Shown here: piece after piece, positions 1-7,559 of the stretch
Layout of the letters: each line of letters opens with the position of its first letter
Position numbering within the stretch: the stretch's first letter is position 1
Assembly: GCA_035509415.1 (NCBI GenBank)
Contig: DATJLQ010000019.1
Location: 1 to 38,614, forward strand
DNA: 38,614 bases
Origin: DATJLQ01 sp035509415
GTDB taxonomy: Bacteria; Pseudomonadota; Alphaproteobacteria; JACZXZ01
Direction: 5' to 3'
The notes under the pieces: model-generated
Databases searched by the model: none
Seen by the model: the letters and a program-made list of their open reading frames with translations, nothing else
What the model was told of the DNA's origin: nothing
Made by a program: the position numbers and the translations under genes

Positions 1-516
1 CAAGCCCTGGAGCACGCGAAAGCCGCCATCGCCGACGGCGACATGGGCACGGCGAGCGCCCTCTACGGCCAGATCCTGGCGCGCGAACCGGGCCATGCGG
101 CCGCCGCCGCCGGCCTCGCGCGCTGCTATCTGGCGGCCGGCGACCGCGCCAAGGCCAAGCAGATCCTCGACGGCCTGCCCGCGGATGCCAAGAAAGATCC
201 CGAGATCGTGGCCGCACGTTCGGCCCTCGATCTCGCCGAACAAGGGGCTGCGGCCGGCGACGTGGCGAAGCTCGCAGGCCAGGTCCAACAGAACCCCAAA
301 GACCACCAGGCCCGGCTCGATCTCGCGACGGCGCTGTTCGCCGACGGCGACAGCCAGGCCGCGCTCGACCAGCTGCTCGAGCTGTACAAGCTCGACCGCA
401 AATGGAACGACGAGGCGGCGCGCAAGCAGCTCCTGAAGCTGTTCGAGGCGCTCGGCCCGAACCATCCGGTGGTCGCCTCGGGACGGCGGCGCCTGTCGTC
501 GCTGCTGTTCTCCTGA
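1..516 (+). CDS. Thioredoxin-TPR protein (CnoX/YbbN-like), 3' part only
   Basis: The reading frame is open from base 1 and has no start in the window, so the N-terminal part is missing. The 171 visible residues are alpha-helical TPR-like repeats rich in Ala and Leu, including blocks such as GHAAAAAGLARCYLAAGD and KDHQARLDLATALFADGD. The C-terminus ends in RRRLSSLLFS, which closely resembles the end of alphaproteobacterial YbbN/CnoX proteins. Those proteins carry an N-terminal thioredoxin domain followed by TPR-like repeats, and in the family act as a chaperone-linked holdase protecting proteins from oxidative aggregation. The thioredoxin domain is outside the window, so that half of the call is inference from the tail. 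It lies 99 bp before a LON-domain gene, probably in the same transcription unit. Confidence 0.75.
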   Translation, partial: QALEHAKAAIADGDMGTASALYGQILAREPGHAAAAAGLARCYLAAGDRAKAKQILDGLPADAKKDPEIVAARSALDLAEQGAAAGDVAKLAGQVQQNPKDHQARLDLATALFADGDSQAALDQLLELYKLDRKWNDEAARKQLLKLFEALGPNHPVVASGRRRLSSLLFS

Positions 517-554
517 GGTTGAGGCCGGCGCGGCCCCGCCCAAGGGAACGACCG

Positions 555-586
555 CGCCGAGAGACGTTCGCGCCGAGAGACGTTCG
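555..586. repeat. Perfect 16-bp tandem duplication
   Basis: The sequence CGCCGAGAGACGTTCG occurs twice head to tail (555-570 and 571-586) between the thioredoxin-TPR gene and the LON-domain gene. The pair is bracketed by two copies of CGCCCAAGGG (537-546 and 585-594). It looks like a local slippage product. No function is evident. Confidence 0.8.
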
Positions 587-615
587 CCCAAGGGTATCAC
601 CCAGGGACCACTGCA

Positions 616-1287
616 ATGAGCCGGAGCCGCTTCGACCCGACCTTCGCCGAGCTCCCGAGAACGCTGCCGATCTTCCCGCTCGCGGGCGCCTTGCTGCTGC
701 CGGGCGGGCGCCTGCCGCTCAATATTTTCGAGCCGCGTTATCTCGCCATGACGCGCGACGCGCTCGCGGGCGAGCGGCTCGTCGGCATGGTCCAGCCCCT
801 TCCGGGCGAGGCGAGCGGTCCGGCCGAGAAAACGCCGCCGGCGCTTTATCCTCTGGGCTGCGTCGGGCGTATCGTCGCCTTCAGCGAGACCGAGGATGGG
901 CGCTACCATATCGTGCTCTCGGGCCTGCTGCGCTTCGACATCGCGCGCGAGATCGAGGGACGCGGCGGCTATCGCCAAGTCGAGCCCGACTATCGCCCTT
1001 ACGCCGCCGATCTCGCTCCCGCGGCGGACGGCGCCGTCGAGCGCAACGCGCTCCTCGAGGCGCTACGCGGCTATTTCAAGCGCCAGGGCGTCGACGCCGA
1101 CTGGAAGAGCCTCGAGGGTGCCGGCGACGAGCGGCTGGTGACGACCCTCGCCATGGCGTGCCCGTTCGAGCCGAGCGAGCAGCAGGCGCTGCTTGCCGCA
1201 CCCGACCTCGCGGCGCGCGCCCATGTCGTGATGTCGCTTCTCGAAATGGCGACCCAAGGCTCGGACGCCGGCGAGGCGCGGCACTGA
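616..1287 (+). CDS. LON peptidase substrate-binding domain protein
   Basis: This 223-residue protein corresponds to the N-terminal (LAN/PUA-like) domain of Lon protease with no AAA+ or protease domain. Visible family features are LPIFPLAGALLLPGGRLPLN followed by IFEPRYLAM near residues 15-45, and GCVGRIVAF around residue 80. Stand-alone LON domain proteins are common in alphaproteobacteria. They are presumed to bind proteins or peptides, but their biochemical role is not settled. The gene sits between the thioredoxin-TPR gene and the Trm112-like gene, and 30 bp separate it from the latter. This order recurs in related genomes as far as I know, which suggests one operon of protein-quality or RNA-modification helpers. 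Confidence 0.9.
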   Translation: MSRSRFDPTFAELPRTLPIFPLAGALLLPGGRLPLNIFEPRYLAMTRDALAGERLVGMVQPLPGEASGPAEKTPPALYPLGCVGRIVAFSETEDGRYHIVLSGLLRFDIAREIEGRGGYRQVEPDYRPYAADLAPAADGAVERNALLEALRGYFKRQGVDADWKSLEGAGDERLVTTLAMACPFEPSEQQALLAAPDLAARAHVVMSLLEMATQGSDAGEARH

Positions 1288-1317
1288 ATCGATCGAGCTC
1301 CAAGGAGGAGGCGAGAT

Positions 1318-1557
1318 ATGGCTGACCAACCCGAGCCGTCCTCGACGGCGGCGAAGCAATCCGGCGTCGATCCCCATCTGCTCGAGATCCTGGTCTGTCC
1401 CCTGACCAAGGGTCCGCTCAAATACGTGGCCGAGACCCACGAGCTCGTGAGCGAGCGCGCGGGCCTCGCCTATCCGATCCGCGACGGCATCCCGATCATG
1501 CTGGTCGACGAGGCGCGCAAGCTCGACGACGCGAAACCGTCCGCGCCCGGCGGCTGA
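1318..1557 (+). CDS. Trm112 family protein
   Basis: This 79-residue protein belongs to the Trm112/YcaR (UPF0434) family. The diagnostic stretch is LLEILVCPLTKGPLKY (about residues 21-36), followed by LAYPIRDGIPIMLVDEAR (about 50-67). In eukaryotes Trm112 activates several methyltransferases that modify tRNA, rRNA and release factors. Bacterial homologues are thought to bind methyltransferases, but their partners are mostly unproven. Only one Cys of the eukaryotic zinc-site pattern is present, as is usual for bacterial members. A strong ribosome-binding sequence (AAGGAGGAGG at 1301-1310) precedes the ATG. The next gene starts 3 bp after the stop codon, so co-translation with the DUF971 gene is likely. 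Confidence 0.9.
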   Translation: MADQPEPSSTAAKQSGVDPHLLEILVCPLTKGPLKYVAETHELVSERAGLAYPIRDGIPIMLVDEARKLDDAKPSAPGG

Positions 1558-1560
1558 GCC

Positions 1561-1962
1561 ATGGCCGAGCGCCGCTTCGGCACCGCGCACTGGCCGGTCG
1601 AGATCAAGCTCAAGAAGGCCGAGCGCGCGCTCGAGATCGCGTTCGACGACGGCAAGCGCTTTCGCCTCGCGGCCGAATATCTGCGCGTCGAGAGCCCGTC
1701 GGCCGAGGTGCAGGGACACGGGCCGAGCCAACGCCAGATCGTCCCCGGCCGACGCGACGTCGCGATCGAGGCGCTCGAGCCCGTGGGCAATTACGCGCTG
1801 CGCATCCTGTTCGACGACGGCCACGACACCGGCATCTTCACCTGGAGCTATCTCTACGAGCTCGGCGCCGAGGAAGGCGAGAAATGGAGCGCCTATCTCG
1901 CCGCCCTCGAGGCGCGCGGCTTGAGCCGCGACGCGCACCGCGGGAGCAAGCGCGGTGGCTGA
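1561..1962 (+). CDS. DUF971 family protein
   Basis: This 133-residue protein matches the DUF971 / gamma-butyrobetaine-hydroxylase-like N-terminal domain. Recognisable parts are FRLAAEYLRVESPSAEVQGH (about residues 34-53), GNYALRILFDDGHDTGIF (about 77-94) and WSYLYELG immediately after. In eukaryotes the fold forms the N-terminal domain of carnitine-pathway hydroxylases. The free-standing bacterial version has been linked to Fe-S or metal handling, but I would not assign a function. It starts 3 bp after the Trm112-like gene, and its stop overlaps the GTG start of the phosphatase-kinase gene by 8 bp. This indicates translational coupling. Confidence 0.88.
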   Translation: MAERRFGTAHWPVEIKLKKAERALEIAFDDGKRFRLAAEYLRVESPSAEVQGHGPSQRQIVPGRRDVAIEALEPVGNYALRILFDDGHDTGIFTWSYLYELGAEEGEKWSAYLAALEARGLSRDAHRGSKRGG

Positions 1963-3664
1963 CGCGGCGGGTGGGATCAAGGCAAGTGCTGGGTTCGAAT
2001 CGCAAAAAGGTCCGCGCGCGCGCAACGAGGATTTCGCCGCCGCGATCTTCGGCGCCGAGCTCGCCGAGCCGCGCCGCGAGGTGGTGGCCGCACTCGCCGA
2101 CGGCATCGGCGGCGCCAAAGGCGGGCGCGTCGCGGCGGAGATCGCCGTGCGCGGCTTCCTCGACGGGTTCTGGGACCTGCCCGAGACCATGGAGGTGCGG
2201 CGCGCTGCCGCGACCATCGTCGATTCGCTCAATCAATGGATCCAGTCCCAGGGGAGGCGCGACCCCGAGCTCGCGGGCATGGGCTGCACCTTCACCGCCC
2301 TCGTGCTGCGCGGCCGCATCTGCCACGTGCTCCATGTGGGCGACAGCCGCGCCTACCGGCTCCGGGGCGACCGCCTCGTGTGCCTCACGCGCGACCACAT
2401 ACGCGAGGCGCGCGGCACCGACCGCTCGCACGTGCTGACGCGGGCGCTGGGCATCGAGGCCGAAGTGCGCCTCGACTACGCGACCCAGCCGGTGGCGCTT
2501 CACGACCGCTTCCTCCTGTGCAGCGACGGCGTCTACGATTTCCTCTCGGACGAGCGCATCGCCGACATTCTCAAGGCGCGCTCGGCGCCGACCGACGCCG
2601 CCAAGGCGCTGGTCGCAGCGGCGCTCGATTCCGGCGGCAACGACAATTCGACCGCACTCGTGCTCGACGTGGTCGGGCTGCCGAGTGCGGAGTCGGTCGA
2701 CGTCGGCAACGCGATCATGCAGCTGCCGCTCATCCCGGTGCCGATCCTGGGCGAGACGGTCGACGGCTTCGTGCTCCAGGCGCTCATCTCCGACGGGCGC
2801 TACAGCCGCCTGTTCAGCGCGTCGGACGAGGTCGAGGGCGGCCAGGTCGCGCTCAAGTTCCCGAAGCCGGAGGTGGCCGCGGTCAAGACCTTCCACGCCG
2901 CCTTCGTGCGCGAGGCGTGGGTCGGCTCGCGCATCAACAGCGCCTGGGTCGGGCGCATCGTCGAATTGCCGCCCGGGCGGCAGACCTGTCTTTATACCGT
3001 GATGCCGCTTTATAGCGGCGAGCTCCTCGAGACGCGCATCGCGCGGCGCCCGTTCCTCGGCCTCGAGGAGGGCCGCAACATCGCGATCAAGCTCGCCCAG
3101 GCCGCGGCGGCGCTGCACCGGCTCGGCGTGATCCACCGCGACATCAAGCCCGACAACGTGATCCTCGAGCGCGAGGGATCCTTGAAGCTGATCGATCTCG
3201 GCGTGGTGCGTATTCCGGGCCTCGAGGATTTTCCGCCCGAGAACGTGCCCGGCACGGTCGCCTACATGGCGCCCGAGATGTTCGCGGGCGAGCCGGGCAA
3301 CGCCGCGACCGACGTCTACGCGCTCGGTGTCACGCTGTATCGCGCCTTCACCGGCGAGTACCCCTACGGCAATCTCGACGCGGTGAGCCCGCCACGCGCG
3401 ACGCGGCCCAAGGACCTTTCGCTCCTAAGGCCCGATCTTCCCGCCTGGCTCCAGGCGACCCTCGAGCGCGCGATCGCGATCAATCCGGAGCGGCGCTTTC
3501 CCGACATGCTCGAATTCGCGCTCGAGATGCAGGCCGGCCCGGCACGCTCGGCGAGCTCGATCCCGCTGCCGTTGACGCTTTATCAGCGTCGCCCGGTGCG
3601 CGTGTGGCAGGCGATCGCGTTCCTGCTCGCGGCCGCCCTCGCGCTCGCGCTTTGGCGCCGCTGA
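1955..3664 (+). CDS. Fused PP2C phosphatase and Ser/Thr protein kinase, tail-anchored
   Basis: A 569-residue protein combines two opposing activities. Residues 10-240 form a PP2C-type metal-dependent phosphatase domain, with metal-site aspartates in RNED (D26) and ADGIGG (D49), VGDSRAYRL, and GGNDNST near residue 230. Residues 265-530 form a Hanks-type kinase domain, with VALK (K301), HRDIKPDN (D396), DLG in place of DFG (D414), and GTVAYMAPE. The glycine-rich loop is not obvious, as in other members of this fused family. Residues 547-566 are a hydrophobic segment followed by RR, so the enzyme is probably tail-anchored with both domains in the cytoplasm. The GTG start overlaps the upstream stop by 8 bp. 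Its substrates are unknown. The 3' end lies 7 bp from the stop of the convergent ubiH-like gene. Confidence 0.93.
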   Translation: MADAAGGIKASAGFESQKGPRARNEDFAAAIFGAELAEPRREVVAALADGIGGAKGGRVAAEIAVRGFLDGFWDLPETMEVRRAAATIVDSLNQWIQSQGRRDPELAGMGCTFTALVLRGRICHVLHVGDSRAYRLRGDRLVCLTRDHIREARGTDRSHVLTRALGIEAEVRLDYATQPVALHDRFLLCSDGVYDFLSDERIADILKARSAPTDAAKALVAAALDSGGNDNSTALVLDVVGLPSAESVDVGNAIMQLPLIPVPILGETVDGFVLQALISDGRYSRLFSASDEVEGGQVALKFPKPEVAAVKTFHAAFVREAWVGSRINSAWVGRIVELPPGRQTCLYTVMPLYSGELLETRIARRPFLGLEEGRNIAIKLAQAAAALHRLGVIHRDIKPDNVILEREGSLKLIDLGVVRIPGLEDFPPENVPGTVAYMAPEMFAGEPGNAATDVYALGVTLYRAFTGEYPYGNLDAVSPPRATRPKDLSLLRPDLPAWLQATLERAIAINPERRFPDMLEFALEMQAGPARSASSIPLPLTLYQRRPVRVWQAIAFLLAAALALALWRR

Positions 3665-3671
3665 GCCTCGC

Positions 3672-4946
3672 CTAGAGCGTCTCGCCGCGTACCAAACGCG
3701 GCAGCTCGCCCACGATCCCCATCGCATGGCGCATGAAGAAGCGCTTCAGCGGCGGCAGCTCGTTGACCGCGGCGAGGCCGAGGTCGCGCGCGAGGCGCAC
3801 CAGCGGTGCTCCGGTCGAGAACAGGCGGTTGAGCGCGTCGGTCGCGACCATGAGCGCCACGTTGTCGAAGCGGCGCCAGCGCTGATAGCGCTCGAGAAGA
3901 TCGGCATCGCCGAGGTCGCGCCCGAGCCGGTGCGCGTCGACCAGGATCTCGGCCAGCGCCGCCACGTCGCGCAGGCCGAGATTGAGGCCTTGGCCCGCGA
4001 TCGGATGGATGCTGTGGGCCGCGTCGCCGACCAGCACCAAACGCCGGTCGATGTAGCGCTCGGCGTGGAGGAGGGCGAGCGGATAGGACCAACGCGGGCC
4101 ACGCACGTCGAGCCGGCCGAGCGAGGGACCGAAGCGCCGCTCGAGCTCGGCCGCGAAGGCGTCGTCGTCGAGGGCGAGAAGCTCCGGCGCCAAGGCGCGA
4201 TGCTCGGTCCAGACGATCGAGGACCGGTTGCCCTGGAGCGGGAGCATCGCGAAGGGACCGGGCTCGAGGAAGCGCTCATGGGCGACGCCCTCGTGGGGCC
4301 GCTCATGCTCGACCGTCGCGACGATGCCCGTCTGCGGATAGGACCATTCGGTGACCGCAATGCCCGCCTCGCGCCGGAGCCGCGCATTGCGCCCCTCGGC
4401 GGAGACAGCGAGCTCGGCGGCGATCTCGGTTCCGTCCGCGAGGCGCGCGCGCACCCCCGATTCGTGACACTCGAGCGAGGCGAGCTCGGCGGGTGCGATC
4501 AGCGTCGCGGCGTCGCGCGTCTCGAGCGCCCGGCCGAGCACGGCGCGGATGTCGCGATTCTCGACCATGAAGCCGAGCGGATGGTCCGCGACCTCGTCGC
4601 CGCGATAATGGAGATGAAGGAGCGACGGACCGTCCGAGACGCGGATCTCGCGGATCGGCTCGGCATGCGCCGCGAGGCCGGGTCCGTCCCACACGCCGAT
4701 GCCGGAAAGGGCGCGCGCCGAGCCCCAGGCGATCGCCGAGGCGCGGCCGTCGAAACTGGGCGCGCGTTGGTTTTGCGGCGCCTCGCGGTCGAGGAGGATG
4801 GTCTCGACGCCGGCGCCCGCAAGCGCAGTACCGAGCGTGGCGCCGACCATGCCGCCGCCCACGATAAGGACGCGGGCGCGCCGCGCGCCCGGTGCTGGCG
4901 ACGAGCGTCCCACTCGGTTTCGGCGTCGCGGTGCGGAATTGGGCAT
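3672..4946 (-). CDS. UbiH/UbiF/COQ6-family FAD-dependent monooxygenase
   Basis: This is a flavoprotein hydroxylase of the ubiquinone-biosynthesis family, which adds hydroxyl groups to the ring of polyprenyl-phenol precursors. The N-terminal dinucleotide motif is VLIVGGGMVGATLG. The FAD-ribose signature GDAAHSIHPIAGQGLNLG lies in the C-terminal half, as expected. I prefer the ATG at 4946 (424 residues), which has a GAGG about 10 bp upstream. An in-frame ATG at 5000 would add 18 Arg-rich residues with no similarity to the family. The sequence alone does not decide which ring position (C5, C6 or C1) it acts on, so I give no symbol; UbiH is the nearest name. It is leftward and convergent with the phosphatase-kinase gene. 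Confidence 0.9.
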   Translation of the reverse strand: MPNSAPRRRNRVGRSSPAPGARRARVLIVGGGMVGATLGTALAGAGVETILLDREAPQNQRAPSFDGRASAIAWGSARALSGIGVWDGPGLAAHAEPIREIRVSDGPSLLHLHYRGDEVADHPLGFMVENRDIRAVLGRALETRDAATLIAPAELASLECHESGVRARLADGTEIAAELAVSAEGRNARLRREAGIAVTEWSYPQTGIVATVEHERPHEGVAHERFLEPGPFAMLPLQGNRSSIVWTEHRALAPELLALDDDAFAAELERRFGPSLGRLDVRGPRWSYPLALLHAERYIDRRLVLVGDAAHSIHPIAGQGLNLGLRDVAALAEILVDAHRLGRDLGDADLLERYQRWRRFDNVALMVATDALNRLFSTGAPLVRLARDLGLAAVNELPPLKRFFMRHAMGIVGELPRLVRGETL

Positions 4947-5162
4947 TCGAATAGGCCTCGCCGTCCTACGCGCTCGGGTTCGTTTTCGGCGTCCTACCAT
5001 GTCTTCCGCGGCGTTTTCTGTCGAGTTCCGTCGCGCCCCGAGTCGTGCACGCCTAGAACATGGACAGACTCTGAGCCTAGATTGCTCAAAAAAGCGGCAA
5101 AAAGCGCACCGTCATATTCGTTAAGCCATTGAAATCACACGTTATTGCAGCGCACCAGGCGC

Positions 5163-5177
5163 GGCATGCTTCTTGAA
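5163..5177 (+). promoter_or_regulatory. Putative sigma-54 promoter of amt1
   Basis: The sequence GGCATGCTTCTTGAA fits the -24/-12 layout (GG, ten bases, then G at the -12 element), with TTGA in place of the usual TTGC. The same 15-mer with one change lies upstream of glnK. Nitrogen-regulated (NtrC-dependent) transcription is what one expects for an ammonium transporter. I saw no clear NtrC-binding palindrome. The predicted leader is about 60 bases. Confidence 0.55.
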
Positions 5178-5248
5178 CAATGTCATGGGCGTGTTTCAAG
5201 ACCTGAGCGGCTTGACGTCAACTTGATACTAATCAAGGGGAGCAAATC

Positions 5249-6559
5249 ATGCTGGTTCCTTCACCAAAATGGCTCGACACCGGCGACAATGCCTGGCAAT
5301 TGGCCGCGGCAACGTTCGTCGGTTTGCAGAGCATCCCGGGCCTGGCGATCCTTTACGGAGGCATCGTCAAGAAGAAATGGGCGATCAATTCGGCGCTGAT
5401 GGTGGTCTACACCTTCGCCGCCGTGCTCGTTGTCTGGGTGCTGTTCGACTACAACATGGCGTTCGGTCCGCAATGGTTCCCGTTCCTCGGGAAACCGCTG
5501 CTCGCAACCTCGGCCGGATTCATCACCGGACAAGCGACGGTACCGGCAGCCGCAAGCGGCATGCCGGCCATGGCGTTCCCGATGGCGACGCTGATGTTCT
5601 TCCAGTTCGTGTTCGCGGCGATCACCGTGATCATTCTCGCGGGCTCCGTGCTCGGGCGGATGAACTTCACGGCCTGGGCGATCTTCGTGCCCTTGTGGAT
5701 GACGTTCTCCTACACGGTCGGCGCGTTTAGCCTATGGGGCGGCGGCTGGCTCGCGAGCATGGGTGCGGTCGACTTCTCGGGCGGCTACGTCATTCACTTG
5801 GCGGCAGGCGTCTCGGGATTCGTCGCAGCCGCGGTCGTCGGGCCGCGCATCAAGGAGGACCGGGAACACTTCCCGCCCAATAGCCTCCTGATGGCGCTCG
5901 CCGGCGCGGGCATCCTGTGGCTCGGCTGGAACGGCTTCAACGGCGGCGACCCCTACTTCGCCAACGCGGATGCCGGCGGAGCCGTGCTCAACACCAACGT
6001 CACGACCGCGGTGTCGCTCCTGGTGTGGATGTCGATGGACCGTATGACCTACGGCAAGCCGTCGATCGTCGGCGCCATCAACGGCATGATCGCGGGCCTC
6101 GTCGGCATCACGCCCGGCGCGGGCTTCGTGAATGTCTGGGGTGCCATCATCATCGGCATCTGCACGGGCATCATCCCCTGGTTCTTCATGAACAAGGTCG
6201 CCAAGACCAAGCTCATGATGAAGGTGGACGACACGCTCGGCGTGCTCTCGACCCACGGCGTCGCGGGTCTCTTGGGCGGCTTGCTGGTCGGCATCCTGGC
6301 CGATCCGAACATGCTGCTCTACGTCGGCACCGAGAAGGACGCGCCCGGCGTGAGCACCACGGGTTGGCTGTACGGGAACTTCGATCAGTTCCTGCTCCAG
6401 GTCTACGCCGCCGCGTTCATCATCGTGTACAACATCATCGTGACCTTCATCATCCTGAAGGTGATCTCGATCTTCGTGCCCTTGAAGTACAAGGAGGAGA
6501 TCCTGAAGGTCGGCGACGACGCCGTGCACGGCGAGACGGCCTACAACTTCGGCGAATAG
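5249..6559 (+). CDS. amt: Ammonium transporter, Amt family (first copy)
   Basis: This 436-residue polytopic membrane protein of the Amt/MEP/Rh family conducts ammonium across the inner membrane. It opens without a cleavable signal and has the family's first helix with GLAILYGGIVKKKWAIN. The two pore histidines are visible in GGYVIHLAAG and VLSTHGVAG. The C-terminal region keeps the family's cytoplasmic tail, ending GDDAVHGETAYNFGE, which is where PII proteins act. It differs clearly from the second copy at 7968-9362: it has no signal peptide and different helix sequences, so the two are old paralogues and not a recent duplication. It is preceded by AAGGGGAG close to the ATG and a sigma-54-like promoter, and followed by two strong hairpins. 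Confidence 0.95.
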   Translation: MLVPSPKWLDTGDNAWQLAAATFVGLQSIPGLAILYGGIVKKKWAINSALMVVYTFAAVLVVWVLFDYNMAFGPQWFPFLGKPLLATSAGFITGQATVPAAASGMPAMAFPMATLMFFQFVFAAITVIILAGSVLGRMNFTAWAIFVPLWMTFSYTVGAFSLWGGGWLASMGAVDFSGGYVIHLAAGVSGFVAAAVVGPRIKEDREHFPPNSLLMALAGAGILWLGWNGFNGGDPYFANADAGGAVLNTNVTTAVSLLVWMSMDRMTYGKPSIVGAINGMIAGLVGITPGAGFVNVWGAIIIGICTGIIPWFFMNKVAKTKLMMKVDDTLGVLSTHGVAGLLGGLLVGILADPNMLLYVGTEKDAPGVSTTGWLYGNFDQFLLQVYAAAFIIVYNIIVTFIILKVISIFVPLKYKEEILKVGDDAVHGETAYNFGE

Positions 6560-6586
6560 ACGACAGAGTGACGACGTCCAAGTCCT

Positions 6587-6612
6587 GGCCGGGGCGAGCG
6601 ATCGCCCCGGCC
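6587..6612. terminator. Hairpin after amt1 (first of two)
   Basis: Perfect 11-bp arms GGCCGGGGCGA and TCGCCCCGGCC enclose a GCGA loop, starting 27 bp after the amt1 stop. There is no T-run, so by itself it may work as a transcript-end stabiliser. Confidence 0.6.
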
Positions 6613-6669
6613 CTCGGGCTTGGTCGGCGAGCGCTGGGGCGGTAATGCTCCCCGGCCTCGGCGCCCAAA

Positions 6670-6711
6670 CGAAAGCCGGGGCGGCATCGCGCCCCGGCTT
6701 TCGACCTTTTC
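6670..6711. terminator. Strong bidirectional-type terminator between amt1 and the membrane-protein gene
   Basis: Perfect 14-bp arms (6670-6683 and 6690-6703) beginning CGAAAGCCGGGG enclose a 6-base loop and are followed by ACCTTTT. The core is nearly the same as that of the hairpin at 6587. The position between two convergent genes suits termination from both sides. Confidence 0.75.
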
Positions 6712-6755
6712 GGCATCTTGCGCGCAACGCATCGCTCGAAGGCTACGCGCCGCAC

Positions 6756-7181
6756 CTAGGCGCCCGTGCGGCAGCGGCTCCACATCAAATAGCCGCCCAC
6801 CGACGACGCCCGGCGCATGGTGATGGCGCCCGTCTTGCGGTCGAGCTCGTAGCTGCTGCCGTTCGCCGGATCGTGCCAGGCGATCTCGCCGGCGGTGAAT
6901 TCGGCCGGATGGCCGTCGACCGTGCCGGCCGCGTAATCGACCTTGAGCGCCCAGGCCTTGCCGCTATCGGGGTTGGTGCAGTCTAGGGTGACGGCGGGCT
7001 TCCCCGGCTCGGACCGGTTGCCCGCGAAATAAGGGGCGACGAGGAACCATGCACCCGTGAGCCCGACCACGAGCGCCACCGCGGCGTAGTTCCAGGCGGG
7101 ATGCCAGGGAAGCTTGAAGTCGTTCGGGCCGTCCTCGAGGACGGGGTCGCCCGGCTTCCGGATGACGGGTCGCATGACCAT
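6756..7181 (-). CDS. Uncharacterised single-pass membrane protein
   Basis: I do not recognise this 141-residue protein. A short charged cytoplasmic N-terminus (RPVIRKPGDPVLEDG) precedes one transmembrane segment (AAVALVVGLTGAWFLVAPYF, about residues 38-57). A probably periplasmic domain of about 80 residues follows, with two Cys, one in TLDCTNPD and one near the end in WSRCRTG, which could form a disulfide. The C-terminal half reads like a small beta-rich domain (SYELDRKTGAITMRR). The start at 7181 is chosen because the frame continues upstream to 7274 only with Arg/Pro-rich sequence; an ATG at 7175 is also possible. It lies leftward between two rightward nitrogen genes, so a role in ammonium uptake is possible but not shown. 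Confidence 0.65.
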   Translation of the reverse strand: MVMRPVIRKPGDPVLEDGPNDFKLPWHPAWNYAAVALVVGLTGAWFLVAPYFAGNRSEPGKPAVTLDCTNPDSGKAWALKVDYAAGTVDGHPAEFTAGEIAWHDPANGSSYELDRKTGAITMRRASSVGGYLMWSRCRTGA

Positions 7182-7440
7182 GGGCGTCTCGCGTTTCCTC
7201 TCGGGGTGTCGGGCCGGCTTCGAAGGCGCGCGATCCGGCGCCGCCTCGCGGCCTCCCTGCCGTCGGTATCGCATTGCCCGGAACTCACCTTTGCCAAGCC
7301 TGGAGCGGCTTGTCCAGAGCCCGCGCGAACCCGGTCAGAGTCTGGGCACATAAGTCAATATGACCAAAAAATAGGCGGATGACGGTGCCCCCGCGTGGAC
7401 CCAGCCCCGGGATTCCGCCACTTGGGTCCGGCCGCCCGGC

Positions 7441-7455
7441 GGCACGCTTCTTGAA
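7441..7455 (+). promoter_or_regulatory. Putative sigma-54 promoter of glnK-amt2
   Basis: GGCACGCTTCTTGAA matches the sigma-54 consensus at the -24 element (GGCACG) and has TTGAA at -12. It differs by one base from the element before amt1. An inverted repeat GGACCCA / TGGGTCC (7397-7403 and 7423-7429) lies just upstream and could be an activator or operator site. The predicted leader before the glnK ATG is about 95 bases. Confidence 0.6.
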
Positions 7456-7559
7456 AATTTGCCGTGCCCGGGGCGCGCTCGATGGGCCGCGCGCGGGCGG
7501 GCGGCGGCGGCTCCCGGGTGCCGCGTCGCGCGCGACGCGGAGGCGGAAGGGGCCGGCGG

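Noticed and set aside
402..1325. 307-codon rightward frame overlapping the LON-domain gene
   Set aside because: Arg-rich out-of-frame translation. The LON-domain frame has conserved motifs.
4947..5000. Earlier ATG for the UbiH-family gene
   Set aside because: The added 18 residues are Arg-rich and unlike the family. It is still possible and is noted in the gene entry.
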